A DNA stretch of 64,000 nucleotides from Caprella mutica (GCA_947561585.1 CANNZV010002567.1:1-64000); one strand, 5' to 3'; counted from the stretch's first letter, positions 1 to 14,826 are shown. Numbers and translations: made by a program. Notes: generated by a model from the letters alone, not told the origin.

Positions 1-97
1 ACAGCAAGATCTAACTGACTATAACATGTTTTATCTAACTGACTATAACATGTTTTATCTAACTGACTATAACATGTTTTAACTAACTGACTATAAC

Positions 98-2424
98 ATG
101 TTTTATCTAACTGACTATAACATGTTTTATCTAACTGACTATAACATGTTTTATCTAACTGACTATAACATGTTTTATCTAACTGACTATAACATGTTTT
201 ATCTAACTGACTATAACATGTTTTATCTAACTGACTATAACATGTTTTATCTAACTGACTATAACATGTTTTATCTAACTGACTATAACATGTTTTATCT
301 AACTGACTATAACATGTTTTATATAACTGACTATAACATGTTTTATATAACTGACTATAACATGTTTTATCTAACTGATAATAATATGTTTTATCTAACT
401 GATTATAATATGTTTTATCTAACTGATTATAATATGTTTTATCTAACTGATTATAATATGTTTCATCTAACTGATTATAATATGTTTCATCTAACTGATT
501 ATAATATGTTTCATCTAACTGAATATAATATGTTTTATCTAACTGATTATAATATGTTTTATCTAACTGACTATAATATGTTTTATCTAACTGACTATAA
601 CATGTTTTATCTAACTGACTATAACATGTTTTATCTAACTGACTATAACATGTTTTATCTAACTGACTATAACATGTTTTATCTAACTGATTATAATATG
701 TTTTATCTAACTGATTATAATATGTTTTATCTAACTGACTATAACATGTTTTATCTAACAGACTATAACATGTTTTATCTAACTGACTATAACATGTTTT
801 ATCTAACTGACTATAACATGTTTTAACTAACTGACTATAACATGTTTTATCTAACTGACTATAACATGTTTTATCTAACTGACTATAACATGTTTTATCT
901 AACTGACTATAACATGTTTTATCTAACTGACTATAACATGTTTTATCTAACTGACTATAACATGTTTTATCTAACTGACTATAACATGTTTTATCTAACT
1001 GACTATAACATGTTTTATCTAACTGACTATAACATGTTTTATATAACTGACTATAACATGTTTTATCTAACTGACTATAACATGTTTTATCTAACTGACT
1101 ATAATGTGTTTTATCTAACTGACTATAATGTGTTTCATCTAACTGACTATAATGTGTTTCATCTAACTGACTATAATGTGTTTTATCTAACTGACTATAA
1201 TATGTTTTATCTAACTGATTATAATATGTTTTATCTAACTGATTATAATATTTTTTATCTAACTGATTATAATATGTTTTATCTAACTGATAATAATATG
1301 TTTTATCTAACTGATTATAATATGTTTTATCTAACTGATAATAATATGTTTTATCTAACTGACTATAACATGTTTTATCTAACTGACTATAACATGTTTA
1401 TCTAACTGACTATAACATGTTTTATCTAACTGACTATAACATGTTTTATCTAACTGACTATAACATGTTTTATCTAACTGATAATAATATGTTTTATCTA
1501 ACTGATAATAATATGTTTTATCTAACTGATTATAATATGTTTTATCTAACTGATTATAATATGTTTTATCTAATTGATTATAATATGTTTCATCTAACTG
1601 ATTATAATATGTTTCATCTAACTGATTATAATATGTTTCATCTAACTGATTATAATATGTTTCATCTAACTGATTATAATATGTTTCATCTAACTGATTA
1701 TAATATGTTTCATCTAATCGATTATAATATGTTTTATCTAATCGATTATAATATGTTTTATCTAATCGATTATAATATGTTTTATCTAATCGATTATAAT
1801 ATGTTTTATCTAATCGATTATAATATGTTTTATCTAACTGACTATAATATGTTTTATCTAACTGACTAAAATATGTTTTATCTAATCGATTATAATATGT
1901 TTTAGCTTACCGATAATAATATGTTTTATCTAACTGATTATAATATGTTTTATCTAATCGATTATAATATGTTTTATCTAATCGATTATAATATGTTTTA
2001 TCTAATCGATTATAATATGTTTTATCTAATCGATTATAATATGTTTTATCTAACTGATTATAATATGTTTTATCTAACTGACTATAATATGTTTTATCTA
2101 ACTGACTATAATATGTTTTATCTAACTGACTATAATATGTTTTATCTAACTGACTATAATATGTTTTATCTAACTGACTATAACATGTTTTATCTAACTG
2201 ACTATAACATGTTTTATCTAACTGACTATAACATGTTTTATCTAACTGACTATAACATGTTTTATCTAACTGATTATAATATGTTTTATCTAACTGATTA
2301 TAATATGTTTTATCTAACTGACTATAACATGTTTTATCTAACAGACTATAACATGTTTTATCTAACTGACTATAACATGTTTTATCTAACTGACTATAAC
2401 ATGTTTTAACTAACTGACTATAAC
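98..2424. repeat. Higher-order repeat unit 1 of left array (about 97 monomers)
   Basis: A monomer with the variant TTTTAACTAAC lies just before this unit (TAA at 80) and recurs at 824, 2407, 3175 and 4854. The order of variants after each one is the same: a run of the CATG form, an ATATAACTG variant, AATAATATG forms, CATCTAAC forms, the AATGTG cluster, a TAATCGATTA run, an AAAATATG monomer and a TAGCTTACC monomer. This unit is 2327 bp. Its repetition in the next 2447 bp shows a composite repeat on top of the 24-bp period. Confidence 0.85.
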
Positions 2425-4871
2425 ATGTTTTATCTAACTGACTATAACATGTTTTATCTAACTGACTATAACATGTTTTATCTAACTGACTATAACATGT
2501 TTTATCTAACTGACTATAACATGTTTTATCTAACTGACTATAACATGTTTTATCTAACTGACTATAACATGTTTTATCTAACTGACTATAACATGTTTTA
2601 TCTAACTGACTATAACATGTTTTATCTAACTGACTATAACATGTTTTATATAACTGACTATAACATGTTTTATATAACTGACTATAACATGTTTTATCTA
2701 ACTGATAATAATATGTTTTATCTAACTGATAATAATATGTTTTATCTAACTGATTATAATATGTTTTATCTAACTGATTATAATATGTTTCATCTAACTG
2801 ATTATAATATGTTTCATCTAACTGATTATAATATGTTTCATCTAACTGATTATAATATGTTTCATCTAACTGAATATAATATGTTTTATCTAACTGATTA
2901 TAATATGTTTTATCTAACTGACTATAATATGTTTTATCTAACTGACTATAACATGTTTTATCTAACTGACTATAACATGTTTTATCTAACTGACTATAAC
3001 ATGTTTTATCTAACTGACTATAACATGTTTTATCTAACTGATTATAATATGTTTTATCTAACTGATTATAATATGTTTTATCTAACTGACTATAACATGT
3101 TTTATCTAACAGACTATAACATGTTTTATCTAACTGACTATAACATGTTTTATCTAACTGACTATAACATGTTTTAACTAACTGACTATAACATGTTTTA
3201 TCTAACTGACTATAACATGTTTTATCTAACTGACTATAACATGTTTTATCTAACTGACTATAACATGTTTTATCTAACTGACTATAACATGTTTTATCTA
3301 ACTGACTATAACATGTTTTATCTAACTGACTATAACATGTTTTATCTAACTGACTATAACATGTTTTATCTAACTGACTATAACATGTTTTATCTAACTG
3401 ACTATAACATGTTTTATATAACTGACTATAACATGTTTTATCTAACTGACTATAACATGTTTTATCTAACTGAATATAACATGTTTTATCTAACTGACTA
3501 TAACATGTTTTATCTAACTGACTATAATGTGTTTTATCTAACTGACTATAATGTGTTTCATCTAACTGACTATAATGTGTTTCATCTAACTGACTATAAT
3601 GTGTTTTATCTAACTGACTATAATATGTTTTATCTAACTGATTATAATATGTTTTATCTAACTGATTATAATATTTTTTATCTAACTGATTATAATATGT
3701 TTTATCTAACTGATAATAATATGTTTTATCTAACTGATTATAATATGTTTTATCTAACTGATAATAATATGTTTTATCTAACTGACTATAACATGTTTTA
3801 TCTAACTGACTATAACATGTTTATCTAACTGACTATAACATGTTTTATCTAACTGACTATAACATGTTTTATCTAACTGACTATAACATGTTTTATCTAA
3901 CTGATAATAATATGTTTTATCTAACTGATAATAATATGTTTTATCTAACTGATTATAATATGTTTTATCTAACTGATTATAATATGTTTTATCTAATTGA
4001 TTATAATATGTTTCATCTAACTGATTATAATATGTTTCATCTAACTGATTATAATATGTTTCATCTAACTGATTATAATATGTTTCATCTAACTGATTAT
4101 AATATGTTTCATCTAACTGATTATAATATGTTTCATCTAATCGATTATAATATGTTTTATCTAATCGATTAAAATATGTTTTATCTAATCGATTATAATA
4201 TGTTTTATCTAATCGATTATAATATGTTTTATCTAATCGATTATAATATGTTTTATCTAACTGACTATAATATGTTTTATCTAACTGACTAAAATATGTT
4301 TTATCTAATCGATTATAATATGTTTTAGCTTACCGATAATAATATGTTTTATCTAACTGATTATAATATGTTTTATCTAATCGATTATAATATGTTTTAT
4401 CTAATCGATTATAATATGTTTTATCTAATCGATTATAATATGTTTTATCTAATCGATTATAATATGTTTTATCTAACTGATTATAATATGTTTTATCTAA
4501 CTGACTATAATATGTTTTATCTAACTGACTATAATATGTTTTATCTAACTGACTATAATATGTTTTATCTAACTGACTATAATATGTTTTATCTAACTGA
4601 CTATAACATGTTTTATCTAACTGACTATAACATGTTTTATCTAACTGACTATAACATGTTTTATCTAACTGACTATAACATGTTTTATCTAACTGATTAT
4701 AATATGTTTTATCTAACTGATTATAATATGTTTTATCTAACTGACTATAACATGTTTTATCTAACAGACTATAACATGTTTTATCTAACTGACTATAACA
4801 TGTTTTATCTAACTGACTATAACATGTTTTATCTAACTGACTATAACATGTTTTAACTAACTGACTATAAC
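2425..4871. repeat. Higher-order repeat unit 2 of left array (about 102 monomers)
   Basis: This is a direct copy of the preceding unit with the same order of diagnostic variants. The interval between its two TTTTAACTAAC monomers is 768 bp against 744 bp in unit 1, one monomer more. The remainder is 1679 bp against 1583 bp, four monomers more. Copies differ by whole monomers, as expected for unequal exchange or replication slippage in register. Confidence 0.85.
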
Positions 4872-5408
4872 ATGTTTTATCTAACTGACTATAACATGTT
4901 TTATCTAACTGACTATAACATGTTTTATCTAACTGACTATAACATGTTTTATCTAACTGACTATAACATGTTTTATCTAACTGACTATAACATGTTTTAT
5001 CTAACTGACTATAACATGTTTTATCTAACTGACTATAACATGTTTTATCTAACTGACTATAACATGTTTTATCTAACTGACTATAACATGTTTTATATAA
5101 CTGACTATAACATGTTTTATATAACTGACTATAACATGTTTTATCTAACTGATAATAATATGTTTTATCTAACTGATAATAATATGTTTTATCTAACTGA
5201 TTATAATATGTTTTATCTAACTGATTATAATATGTTTCATCTAACTGATTATAATATGTTTCATCTAACTGATTATAATATGTTTCATCTAACTGATTAT
5301 AATATGTTTCATCTAACTGAATATAATATGTTTTATCTAACTGATTATAATATGTTTTATCTAATCGATTATAATATGTTTTATCTAATCGATTATAATA
5401 TGTTTTAG
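4872..5408. repeat. Partial third higher-order repeat unit
   Basis: The start repeats that of the two previous units: a CATG-form run, two ATATAACTG variants, AATAATATG monomers and then CATCTAAC monomers. It departs from them near 5340, where TAATCGATTA and TAGCTTACC monomers follow at once. It therefore looks like a truncated unit joined to a different module. Confidence 0.7.
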
Positions 5409-8400
5409 CTTACCGATTATAATATGTTTTATCTAACTGATTATAATATGTTTTTATCTAACTGATTATAATATGTTTTATCTAACTGACTATAATATGT
5501 TTTATCTAACTGATTATAATATGTTTTATCTAATCGATTACAATATGTTTTATCTAATCGATTATAATATGTTTTATCTAATCGATTATAATATGTTTTA
5601 TCTAATCGATTATAATATGTTTTAGCTTACCGATTATATTATGTTTCAGCTTACCGATTATAATATGTTTTAGCTTACCGATTATAATATGTTTTATCTA
5701 ATCGATTATAATATGTTTTATCTTACCGATTATAATATGTTTTATCTTACCGATTATAAAATGTTTTATCCTACCGATTATAATATGTTTTATCTAACTG
5801 ATTATAATATGTTTTATCTAACTGACTATAATATGTTTTATCTAACTGACTATAATATGTTTTATCTAACTGACTATAATATGTTTTATCTAACTGACTA
5901 TAATATGTTTTATCTAACTGATTATAATATGTTTTATCTAACTGACTATAATAAGTTTTATCTAACTGACTATAACATGTTTTATCTAACTGACTATAAC
6001 ATGTTTTATCTAACTGACTATAACATGTTTTATCTAACTGACTCTAACATGTTTTATCTAACTGACTATAACATGTTTTATCTAACTGACTATAACATGT
6101 TTTATCTAACTGACTATAACATGTTTTATCTAACTGACTATAACATGTTTTATCTAACTGACTATAAAATGTTTTATCTAACTGACTATAACATGTTTTA
6201 TCTAACTGACTATAACATGTTTTATCTAACTGACTATAACATGTTTTATCTAACTTACTATAACATGTTTTATCTAACTGACTATAACATGTTTTATCTA
6301 ACTGACTATAACATGTTTTATCTAACTGACTATAACATGATTTATCTAACTGACTATAACATGTTTTATCTAACTGACTATAACATGTTTTATCTAACTG
6401 ACTATAACATGTTTTATCTAACTGACTATAACATCTTTTATCTAACTGACTATAACATGTTTTATCTAACTGACTATAACATGTTTTATCTAACTGATTA
6501 TAATATGTTTTATCTAACTGATTATAATATGTTTTATCTAACTGATAATAATATGTTTTATCTAACTGATTATAATATGTTTTATCTAACTGATTATAAT
6601 ATGTTTTATCTAATCGATTATAATATGTTTTATCTAATCGATTATAATATGTTTTATCTAATCGATTATAATATGTTTTAGCTTACCGATTATAATATGT
6701 TTTAGCTTACCGATTATAATATGTTTTATCTAATCGATTATAATATGTTTTATCTTACCGATTATAATATGTTTTATCTTACCGATTATAATATGTTTTA
6801 TCTAACTGATTATAATATGTTTCATCTAACTGATTATAATATGTTTCATCTAACTGATGATAATATGTTTCATCTAACTGATAACAATATGTTTCATCTA
6901 ACTGACTATAATATGTTTTATCTAACTGATTATAATATGTTTTATCTAACTGATTATAATATGTTTTATCTAACTGATTATAATATGTTTTATCTAACTG
7001 ATTGTAATATGTTTTATCTAACTGATTGTAATATGTTTTATCTAACTGATTGTAATATGTTTTATCTAACTGACTATAACATGTTTTATCTAACTGACCA
7101 TAACATGTTTTATCTAACTGACTATAACATGTTTTATCTAACTGACTATAACATGTTTTATCTAACTGACTATAACACGTTTTATCTAACTGACTATAAC
7201 ATGTTTTATCTAACTGACTATAACATGTTTTTATCTAACTGACTATAACATGTTTTATCTAACTGACTATAACATGTTTTATCTAACTGACTATAACATG
7301 TTTTATCTAACTGACTATAACATGTTTTATCTAACTGACTATAACATGTTTTATCTAACTGACTATAACATGTTTTATCTAACTGACTATAACATGTTTT
7401 ATCTAACTGACTATAACATGTTTTATCTAACTGACTATAACATGTTTTATCTAACTGATTATAATATGTTTTATCTAACAGATTATAATATGTTTTATCT
7501 AACTGATTATAATATGTTTTATCTAACTGATTATAATATGTTTTTTCTAACTGATTATAACATGTTTTATCTAACTGACTATAACATGTTTTATCTAACT
7601 GTCTATAACATGTTTTATCTAACTGACTATAACATGTTTTATCTAACTGACTATAACATGTTTTATCTAACTGACTATAATATGTTTTATCTAACTGATA
7701 ATAATATGTTTTATCTAACTGATAATAATATGTTTTATCTAACTGATAATGATATGTTTTATCTAACTGATTATAATATGTTTTAGCTTACCGATTATAA
7801 TATGTTTTATCTAACTGACTATAATATGTTTTATCTAACTGACTATAATATGTTTTATCTAACTGACTATAATATGTTTTATCTAACTGACTATAATATG
7901 TTTTATCTAACTGACTATAATATGTTTTATCTAACTGACTATAATATGTTTTATCTAACTGATTATAATATGCTTTATCTAACTGATTATAATATGCTTT
8001 ATCTAACTGATTATAATATGTTTTATCTAACTGATTATAATATGTTTTATCTAACTGATTATAATATGTTTTATCTAACTGATTATAATATGTTTTATCT
8101 AACTGATAATAATATGTTTTATCTAACTGATAATAATATGTTTAATCTAACTGATAATAATATGTTTTATCTAACTGATTATAATATGTTTTATCTAACT
8201 GATTATAATATGTTTTATCTAACTGATTATAATATGTTTTATCTAACTGATAATAATATGTTTTATCTAACTGATTATAATATGTTTTATCTAACTGATA
8301 ATAATATGTTTTATCTAACTGATAATAATATGTTTTATCTAACTGATTATAATATGTTTTATCTAACTGATTATAATATTTTTTATCTAACTGATAATAA

Positions 8401-8715
8401 TATGTTTTATCTAACTGATAATAATATGTTTTATCTAACTGATTATAATATTTTTTATCTAACTGATAATAATATGTTTTATCTAACTGATAATAATATG
8501 TTTTATCCAACTGATAATAATATGTTTTATCTAACTGATAATAATTTGTTTTATCTAACTGATAATAATATGTTTTATCTAACTGAGAATAATATGTTTT
8601 ATCTAACTGATAGTAATATGTTTTATCTAACTGATAATAATATGTTTTATCTAACTGATAATAATATGTTTTATCTAACTGATAATAATATATTTTATGT
8701 AACTGATAATAACAT
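5409..8715. repeat. Mixed satellite module with TAATCGATTA, TAGCTTACC and GATTGTAATATG variants
   Basis: 24-bp monomers continue, in a different order from the units to the left. Landmarks are clustered TAGCTTACC monomers at 5405-5690 and 6678-6720, a run of CATG-form monomers at about 5960-6490, three GATTGTAATATG monomers near 7000-7060, one CTGTCTATAAC monomer near 7600, and a long AATAATATG run at about 8100-8700. Much of this order returns at about 11.5-14.8 kb, some 6.0 kb downstream. Confidence 0.8.
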
Positions 8716-9451
8716 GTTTTTCTAACTGATAATAACATGTTTTTCTAACTGATAATAACATGTTTCTCTAACTGATAATAACATGTTTCTCTAACTGATA
8801 ATAACATGTTTCTCTAACTGATTATAACATGTTTCTCTAACTGATTATAACATGTTTTTCAAACTGATTATAACATGTTTTTCAAACTGATTATAACATG
8901 TTTTTCAAACTGATTATAACATGTTTTTCAAACTGATTATAACATGTTTTTCAAACTGATTATAACAAGTTTTTCTAACTGATTATAACAAGTTTTTCTA
9001 ACTGATTATAACAAGTTTTTCTAACTGATTATAACAAGTTTTTCTAACTGATTATAACAAGTTTTTCTAACTGATTATAACAAATTTTTCTAACTGATTA
9101 CAACAAGTTTTTCTAACTGATTTTAACAAGTTTTTCTAACTGATTATAACAAGTTTTTCTAACTGATTATAACAAGTTTTTCTAAGTGATTATAACAAGT
9201 TTTTCTAACTGATTATAACAAGTTTTTCTAACTGATTATAACAAGTTTTTCTAACTGATTATAACAAGTTTTTCTAACTGATTATAACAAGTTTTTCTAA
9301 CTGATTATAACAAGTTTTTCTAACTGATTATAACAAGTTTTTCTAACTGATTATAACAAGTTTTTCTAACTGATTACAAGTTTTTCTAACTGATTACAAC
9401 AAGTTTTTCTAACTGATTACAACAAGTTTTTCTAACTGATTACAACAAGTT
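8716..9451. repeat. 23-bp satellite subfamily block
   Basis: The period drops to 23 bp because the A in TTTTATCT is lost, giving TTTTTCT. Inside the block the variants are ordered. CATGTTTTTCTAAC and CATGTTTCTCTAAC come first, then CATGTTTTTCAAAC, then a long homogeneous run of CAAGTTTTTCTAAC with GATTATAA. One copy near 9371-9382 has a 3-bp deletion. The 24-bp form returns at about 9452. The 23-bp period destroys the open frame seen elsewhere. I see no other block like it in the window. Confidence 0.92.
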
Positions 9452-12400
9452 TTATCTAACTGACTATAACATGTTTTATCTAACTGACTATAACATGTTT
9501 TATCTAACTGACTATAACATGTTTTATCTAACTGACTATAACATATTTTATCTAACTGACTATAACATGTTTTATCTAACTGACTATAACATGTTTTATC
9601 TAACTGTCTATAACATGTTTTATCTAACTGTCTATAACATGTTTTATCTAACTGTCTTTAACATGTTTTATCTAACTGACTATAACATGTTTTATCTAAC
9701 TGACTATAACATGTTTTATCTAACTGACTATAACATGTTTTATCTAACTGACTATAACATGTTTTATCTAACTGACTATAACATGTTTTATCTAACTGAC
9801 TATAATGTGTTTTATCTAACTGACTATAATGTGTTTCATCTAACTGACTATAATGTGTTTCATCTAACTGACTATAATGTGTTTTATCTAACTGACTATA
9901 ATATGTTTTATCTAACTGATTATAATATGTTTTATCTAACTGATTATAATATTTTTATCTAACTGATTATAATATGTTTTATCTAACTGATAATAATATG
10001 TTTTATCTAACTGATTATAATATTTTTTATCTAACTGATAATAATATGTTTTATCTAACTGACTATAACATGTTTTATCTAACTGACTATAACATGTTTT
10101 ATCTAACTGACTATAACATGTTTTATCTAACTGACTATAACATGTTTTATCTAACTGACTATAACATGTTTTATCTAACTGATAATAATATATTTTATCT
10201 AACTGATTACAATATGTTTTATCTAACTGATTATAATATGTTTTATCTAACTGATTATAATATGTTTCATCTAACTGATTATAATATGTTTCATCTAACT
10301 GATTATAATATGTTTCATCTAACTGATTATAATATGTTTCATCTAACTGATTATAATATGTTTCATCTAACTGATTATAATATGTTTCATCTAATCGATT
10401 ATAATATGTTTTATCTAATCGATTATAATATGTTTTATCTAATCGATTATAATATGTCTTATCTAATCGATTATAATATGTTTTATCTAATCGATTATAA
10501 TATGTTTTATCTAATCGATTATAATATGTTTTATCTAACTGACTATAATATGTTTTATCTAACTGACTAAAATATGTTTTATCTAATCGATTATAATATG
10601 TTTTAGCTTACCGATAATAATATGTTTTATCTAACTGATTATAATATGTTTTATCTAATCGATTATAATATGTTTTATCTAATCGATTATAATATGTTTT
10701 ATCTAATCGATTATAATATGTTTTATCTAATCGATTATAATATGTTTTATCTAACAGATTATAATATGTTTTATCTAACTGACTATAATATGTTTTATCT
10801 AACTGACTATAATATGTTTTATCTAACTGACTATAATATGTTTTATCTAACTGACTATAATATGTTTTATCTAACTGACTATAACATGTTTTATCTAACT
10901 GACTATAACATGTTTTTATCTAACTGACTATAACATGTTTTATCTAACTGACTATAACATGTTTTATCTAACTGATTATAATATGTTTTATCTAACTGAT
11001 TATAATATGTTTTATCTAACTGACTATAACATGTTTTATCTAACAGACTATAACATGTTTTATCTAACTGACTATAACATGTTTTATCTAACTGACTATA
11101 ACATGTTTTATCTAACTGACTATAACATGTTTTATCTAACTGACTATAACATGTTTTATCTAACTGACTATAACATGTTTTATCTAACTGACTATAACAT
11201 GTTTTATCTAACTGACTATAACATGTTTTATCTAACTGACTATAACATGTTTTATCTAACTTACTATAACATGTTTTATCTAACTGACTATAACATGTTT
11301 TATCTAACTGATAATAATATGTTTTATCTAACTGATTATAATATGTTTCATCTAACTGATTATAATATGTTTCATCTAACTGAATATAATATGTTTTATC
11401 TAACTGATTATAATATGTTTTATCTAATCGATTATAATATGTTTTATCTAATCGATTATAATATGTTTTAGATTACCGATTATAATATGTTTTATCTAAC
11501 TGATTATAATATGTTTTATCTAACTGATTATAATATGTTTTATCTAACTGACTATAATATGTTTTATCTAACTAATTATAATATGTTTTATCTAATCGAT
11601 TATAATATGTTTTACCTAATCGATTATAATATGTTTTATCTAATCGATTATAATATGTTTTAGCTTACCGATTATAATATGTTTCAGCTTACCAATTATA
11701 ATATGTTTTAGCTTACCGATTATAATATGTTTTATCTAATCGATTATAATATGTTTTATCTTACCGATTATAATATGTTTTATCTTACCGATTATAAAAT
11801 GTTTTATCTTACCGATTATAATATGTTTTATCTAACTGATTATAATATGTTTTATCTAACTGACTATAATATGTTTTATCTAACTGACTATAATATGTTT
11901 TATCTAACTGACTATAATATGTTTTATCTAACTGACTATAATATGTTTTTTCTAACTGACTATAATATGTTTTATCTAACTGACTATAATATGTTTTATC
12001 TAACTGATAATAATATGTTTTATCTAACTGATAATAATATGTTTTATCTAACTGATAATAATATGTTTTATCTAACTGATTATAATATGTTTTATCTAAC
12101 TGACTATAATATGTTTTATCTAACTGACTATAATATGTTTTATCTAACTGATTATAATATGTTTTATCTAACTGACTATGATAAGTTTTATCTAACTGAC
12201 TATAACATGTTTTATCTAACTGACTATAACATGTTTTATCTAACTGACTATAACATGTTTTATCTAACTGACTATAACATGTTTTATCTAACTGACTATA
12301 ACATGTTTTATCTAACTGACTATAACATGTTTTATCTAACTGACTATAACATGTTTTATCTAACTGACTATAACATTTTTTATCTAACTGACTATAACAT

Positions 12401-14826
12401 GTTTTATCTAACTGACTATAACATGTTTTATCTAACTGACTATAACATGTTTTATCTAACTGACTATAACATGTTTTATCTAACTGACTATAACATGTTT
12501 TATCTAACTGACTATAACATGTTTTATCTAACTGACTATAACATGTTTTATCTAACTGACTATAACATGTTTTATCTAACTGACTATAACATGTTTTATC
12601 TAACTGACTATAACATGTTTTATCTAACTGACTATAACATGTTTTATCTAACTGACTATAACATGTTTTATCTAACTGACTATAACATGTTTTATCTAAC
12701 TGACTATAACATGTTTTATCTAACTGACTATAACATGTTTTATCTAACTGACTATAACATGTTTTATCTAACTGATTATAATATGTTTTATCTAACTGAT
12801 TATAATATGTTTTATCTAACTGATAATAATATGTTTTATCTAACTGATTATAATATGTTTTTATCTAACTGATTATAATATGTTTTATCTAACTGATTAT
12901 AATATGTTTTATCTAATCGATTATAATATGTTTTATCTAATCGATTATAATATGTTTTATCTAACTGATTGTAATATGTTTTATCTAACTGACTATAACA
13001 TGTTTTATCTAACTGACTATAACATGTTTTATCTAACTGACTATAACATGTTTTATCTAACTGACTATAACATGTTTTTATCTAACTGACTATAACATGT
13101 TTTATCTAACTGACTATAACATGTTTTATCTAACTGACTATAACATGTTTTATCTAACTGACTATAACATGTTTTATCTAACTGACTATAACATGTTTTA
13201 TCTAACTGACTATAACATGTTTTATCTAACTGACTATAACATGTTTTATCTAACTGACTATAACATGTTTTATCTAACTGACTATAACATGTTTTATCTA
13301 ACAGATTATAACATGTTTTATCTAACAGATTATAATATGTTTTATCTAACCGATTATAATATGTTTTATCTAACTGATTATAATATGTTTATCTAACTGA
13401 TTATAACATGTTTTATCTAACTGACTATAACATGTTTTATCTAACTGTCTATAACATGTTTTATCTAACTGACTATAACATGTTTTATCTAACTGACTAT
13501 AACATGTTTTATCTAACTGACTATAATATGTTTTATCTAACTGATAATAATATGTTTTATCTAACTGATAATAATATGTTTTATCTAACTGATAATAATA
13601 TGTTTTATCTAACTGATAATAATATGTTTTATCTAACTGATTATAATATGTTTTAGCTTACCGATTATAATATGTTTTATCTAACTGACTATAATATGTT
13701 TTATCTAACTGACTATAATATGTTTTATCTAACTGACTATAATATGTTTTTTCTAACTGATAATAATATGTTTTATCTAACTGATTATAATATGTTTTAT
13801 CTAATCGATTATAATATGTTTTATCTAATCGATTATAATATGTTTTAGCTTACCGATTATAATATGTTTTATCTAACTGATTATAATATGTTTTATCTAA
13901 CTGATTATAATATGTTTTATCTAACTGACTATAATATGTTTTATCTAACTGACTATAATATGTTTTATCTAACTGATTATAATATGTTTTATCTAATCGA
14001 TTATAATATGTTTTATCTAATCGATTATAATATGTTTTAGCTTACCGATTATAATATGTTTCAGCTTACCGATTATAATATGTTTTAGCTTACCGATTAT
14101 AATATGTTTTATCTAATCGATTATAATATGTTTTATCTTACCGATTATAATATGTTTTATCTTACCGATTTTAAAATGTTTTATCTTACCGATTATAATA
14201 TGTTTTATCTAACTGATTATAATATGTTTTATCTAACTGACTATAATATGTTTTATCTAACTGACTATAATATGTTTTATCTAACTGACTATAATATGTT
14301 TTTTCTAACTGACTATAATATGTTTTATCTAACTGACTATAATATGTTTTATCTAACTGACTATAATATGTTTTATCTAACTGACTATAATATGTTTTTT
14401 CTAACTGACTATAATATGTTTTATCTAACTGACTATAATATGTTTTATCTAACTGACTATAATATGTTTTATCTAACTGACTATAATATGTTTTATCTAA
14501 CTGACTATAATATGTTTTATCTAACTGATTATAATATGTTTTTTCTAACTGATTATACTATGCTTTATCTAACTGATTATAATATGCTTTATCTAACTGA
14601 TTATAATATGTTTTATCTAACTGATTATAATATGTTTTATCTAACTGATTATAATTTGTTTTATCTAACTGATAATAATATGTTTTATCTAACTGATAAT
14701 AATATGTTTTATCTAACTGATAATAATATGTTTTATCTAACTGATTATAATATGTTTTATCTAACTGATTATAATATGTTTTATCTAACTGATTATAATA
14801 TGTTTTATCTAACTGATTATAATATG
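9452..14826. repeat. 24-bp satellite array, copy of the 3.2-8.7 kb segment, up to element 1
   Basis: The variant order repeats that of the segment starting about 6 kb upstream. The AATGTG cluster at 9803-9890 corresponds to 3526-3602 (offset 6277). The TAATCGATTA runs at 10390-10740 correspond to those at 4138-4460. The variant with GATTATAAAATG near 11800 corresponds to the one near 5760 (offset 6038). The changing offset shows gain or loss of whole monomers after duplication. The array is cut at 14826 by the 5-prime LTR of the first retrotransposon. Confidence 0.93.
14822..14826. other. Target-site duplication of element 1, left copy
   Basis: ATATG lies immediately before the LTR start TGTC. 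The same ATATG follows the other LTR at 20953-20957, after which the satellite monomer continues in phase (ATATG then TTTTATC). Five bases fits BEL/Pao integration. Because the LTR ends in TATA, the shared stretch can be read as up to 9 bases, so the exact boundary is uncertain by a few bases. Confidence 0.75.

Larger units (their letters stand above)
9..8715. repeat. 24-bp AT-rich satellite array, left part
   Basis: Head-to-tail monomers of 24 bp with core TCTAACTGACTATAACATG followed by a T-run containing one A. GC content is about 25% in this form and about 17% in the GATTATAATATG form. Recurrent variants are GATTATAATATG, GATAATAATATG, a CATCTAAC form, a TAATCGATTA form, a TAGCTTACCGAT form and a GACTATAATGTG form. 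Variants come in runs rather than at random, as expected from local amplification and gene conversion. Single-base indels occasionally give 23- or 25-bp units. The first 8 bases of the window do not fit the monomer, so the array edge may lie there. No gene is present; long open frames are a by-product of a period divisible by three. Confidence 0.97.

Noticed and set aside
8142..8738. Reverse-strand repetitive frame (YYQLDKTY type), also at 14558-14884 and 23512-23883
   Set aside because: The same satellite read on the other strand.
9..14826. CRISPR-like array
   Set aside because: Repeats are directly abutting with no spacers, and the context is eukaryotic.
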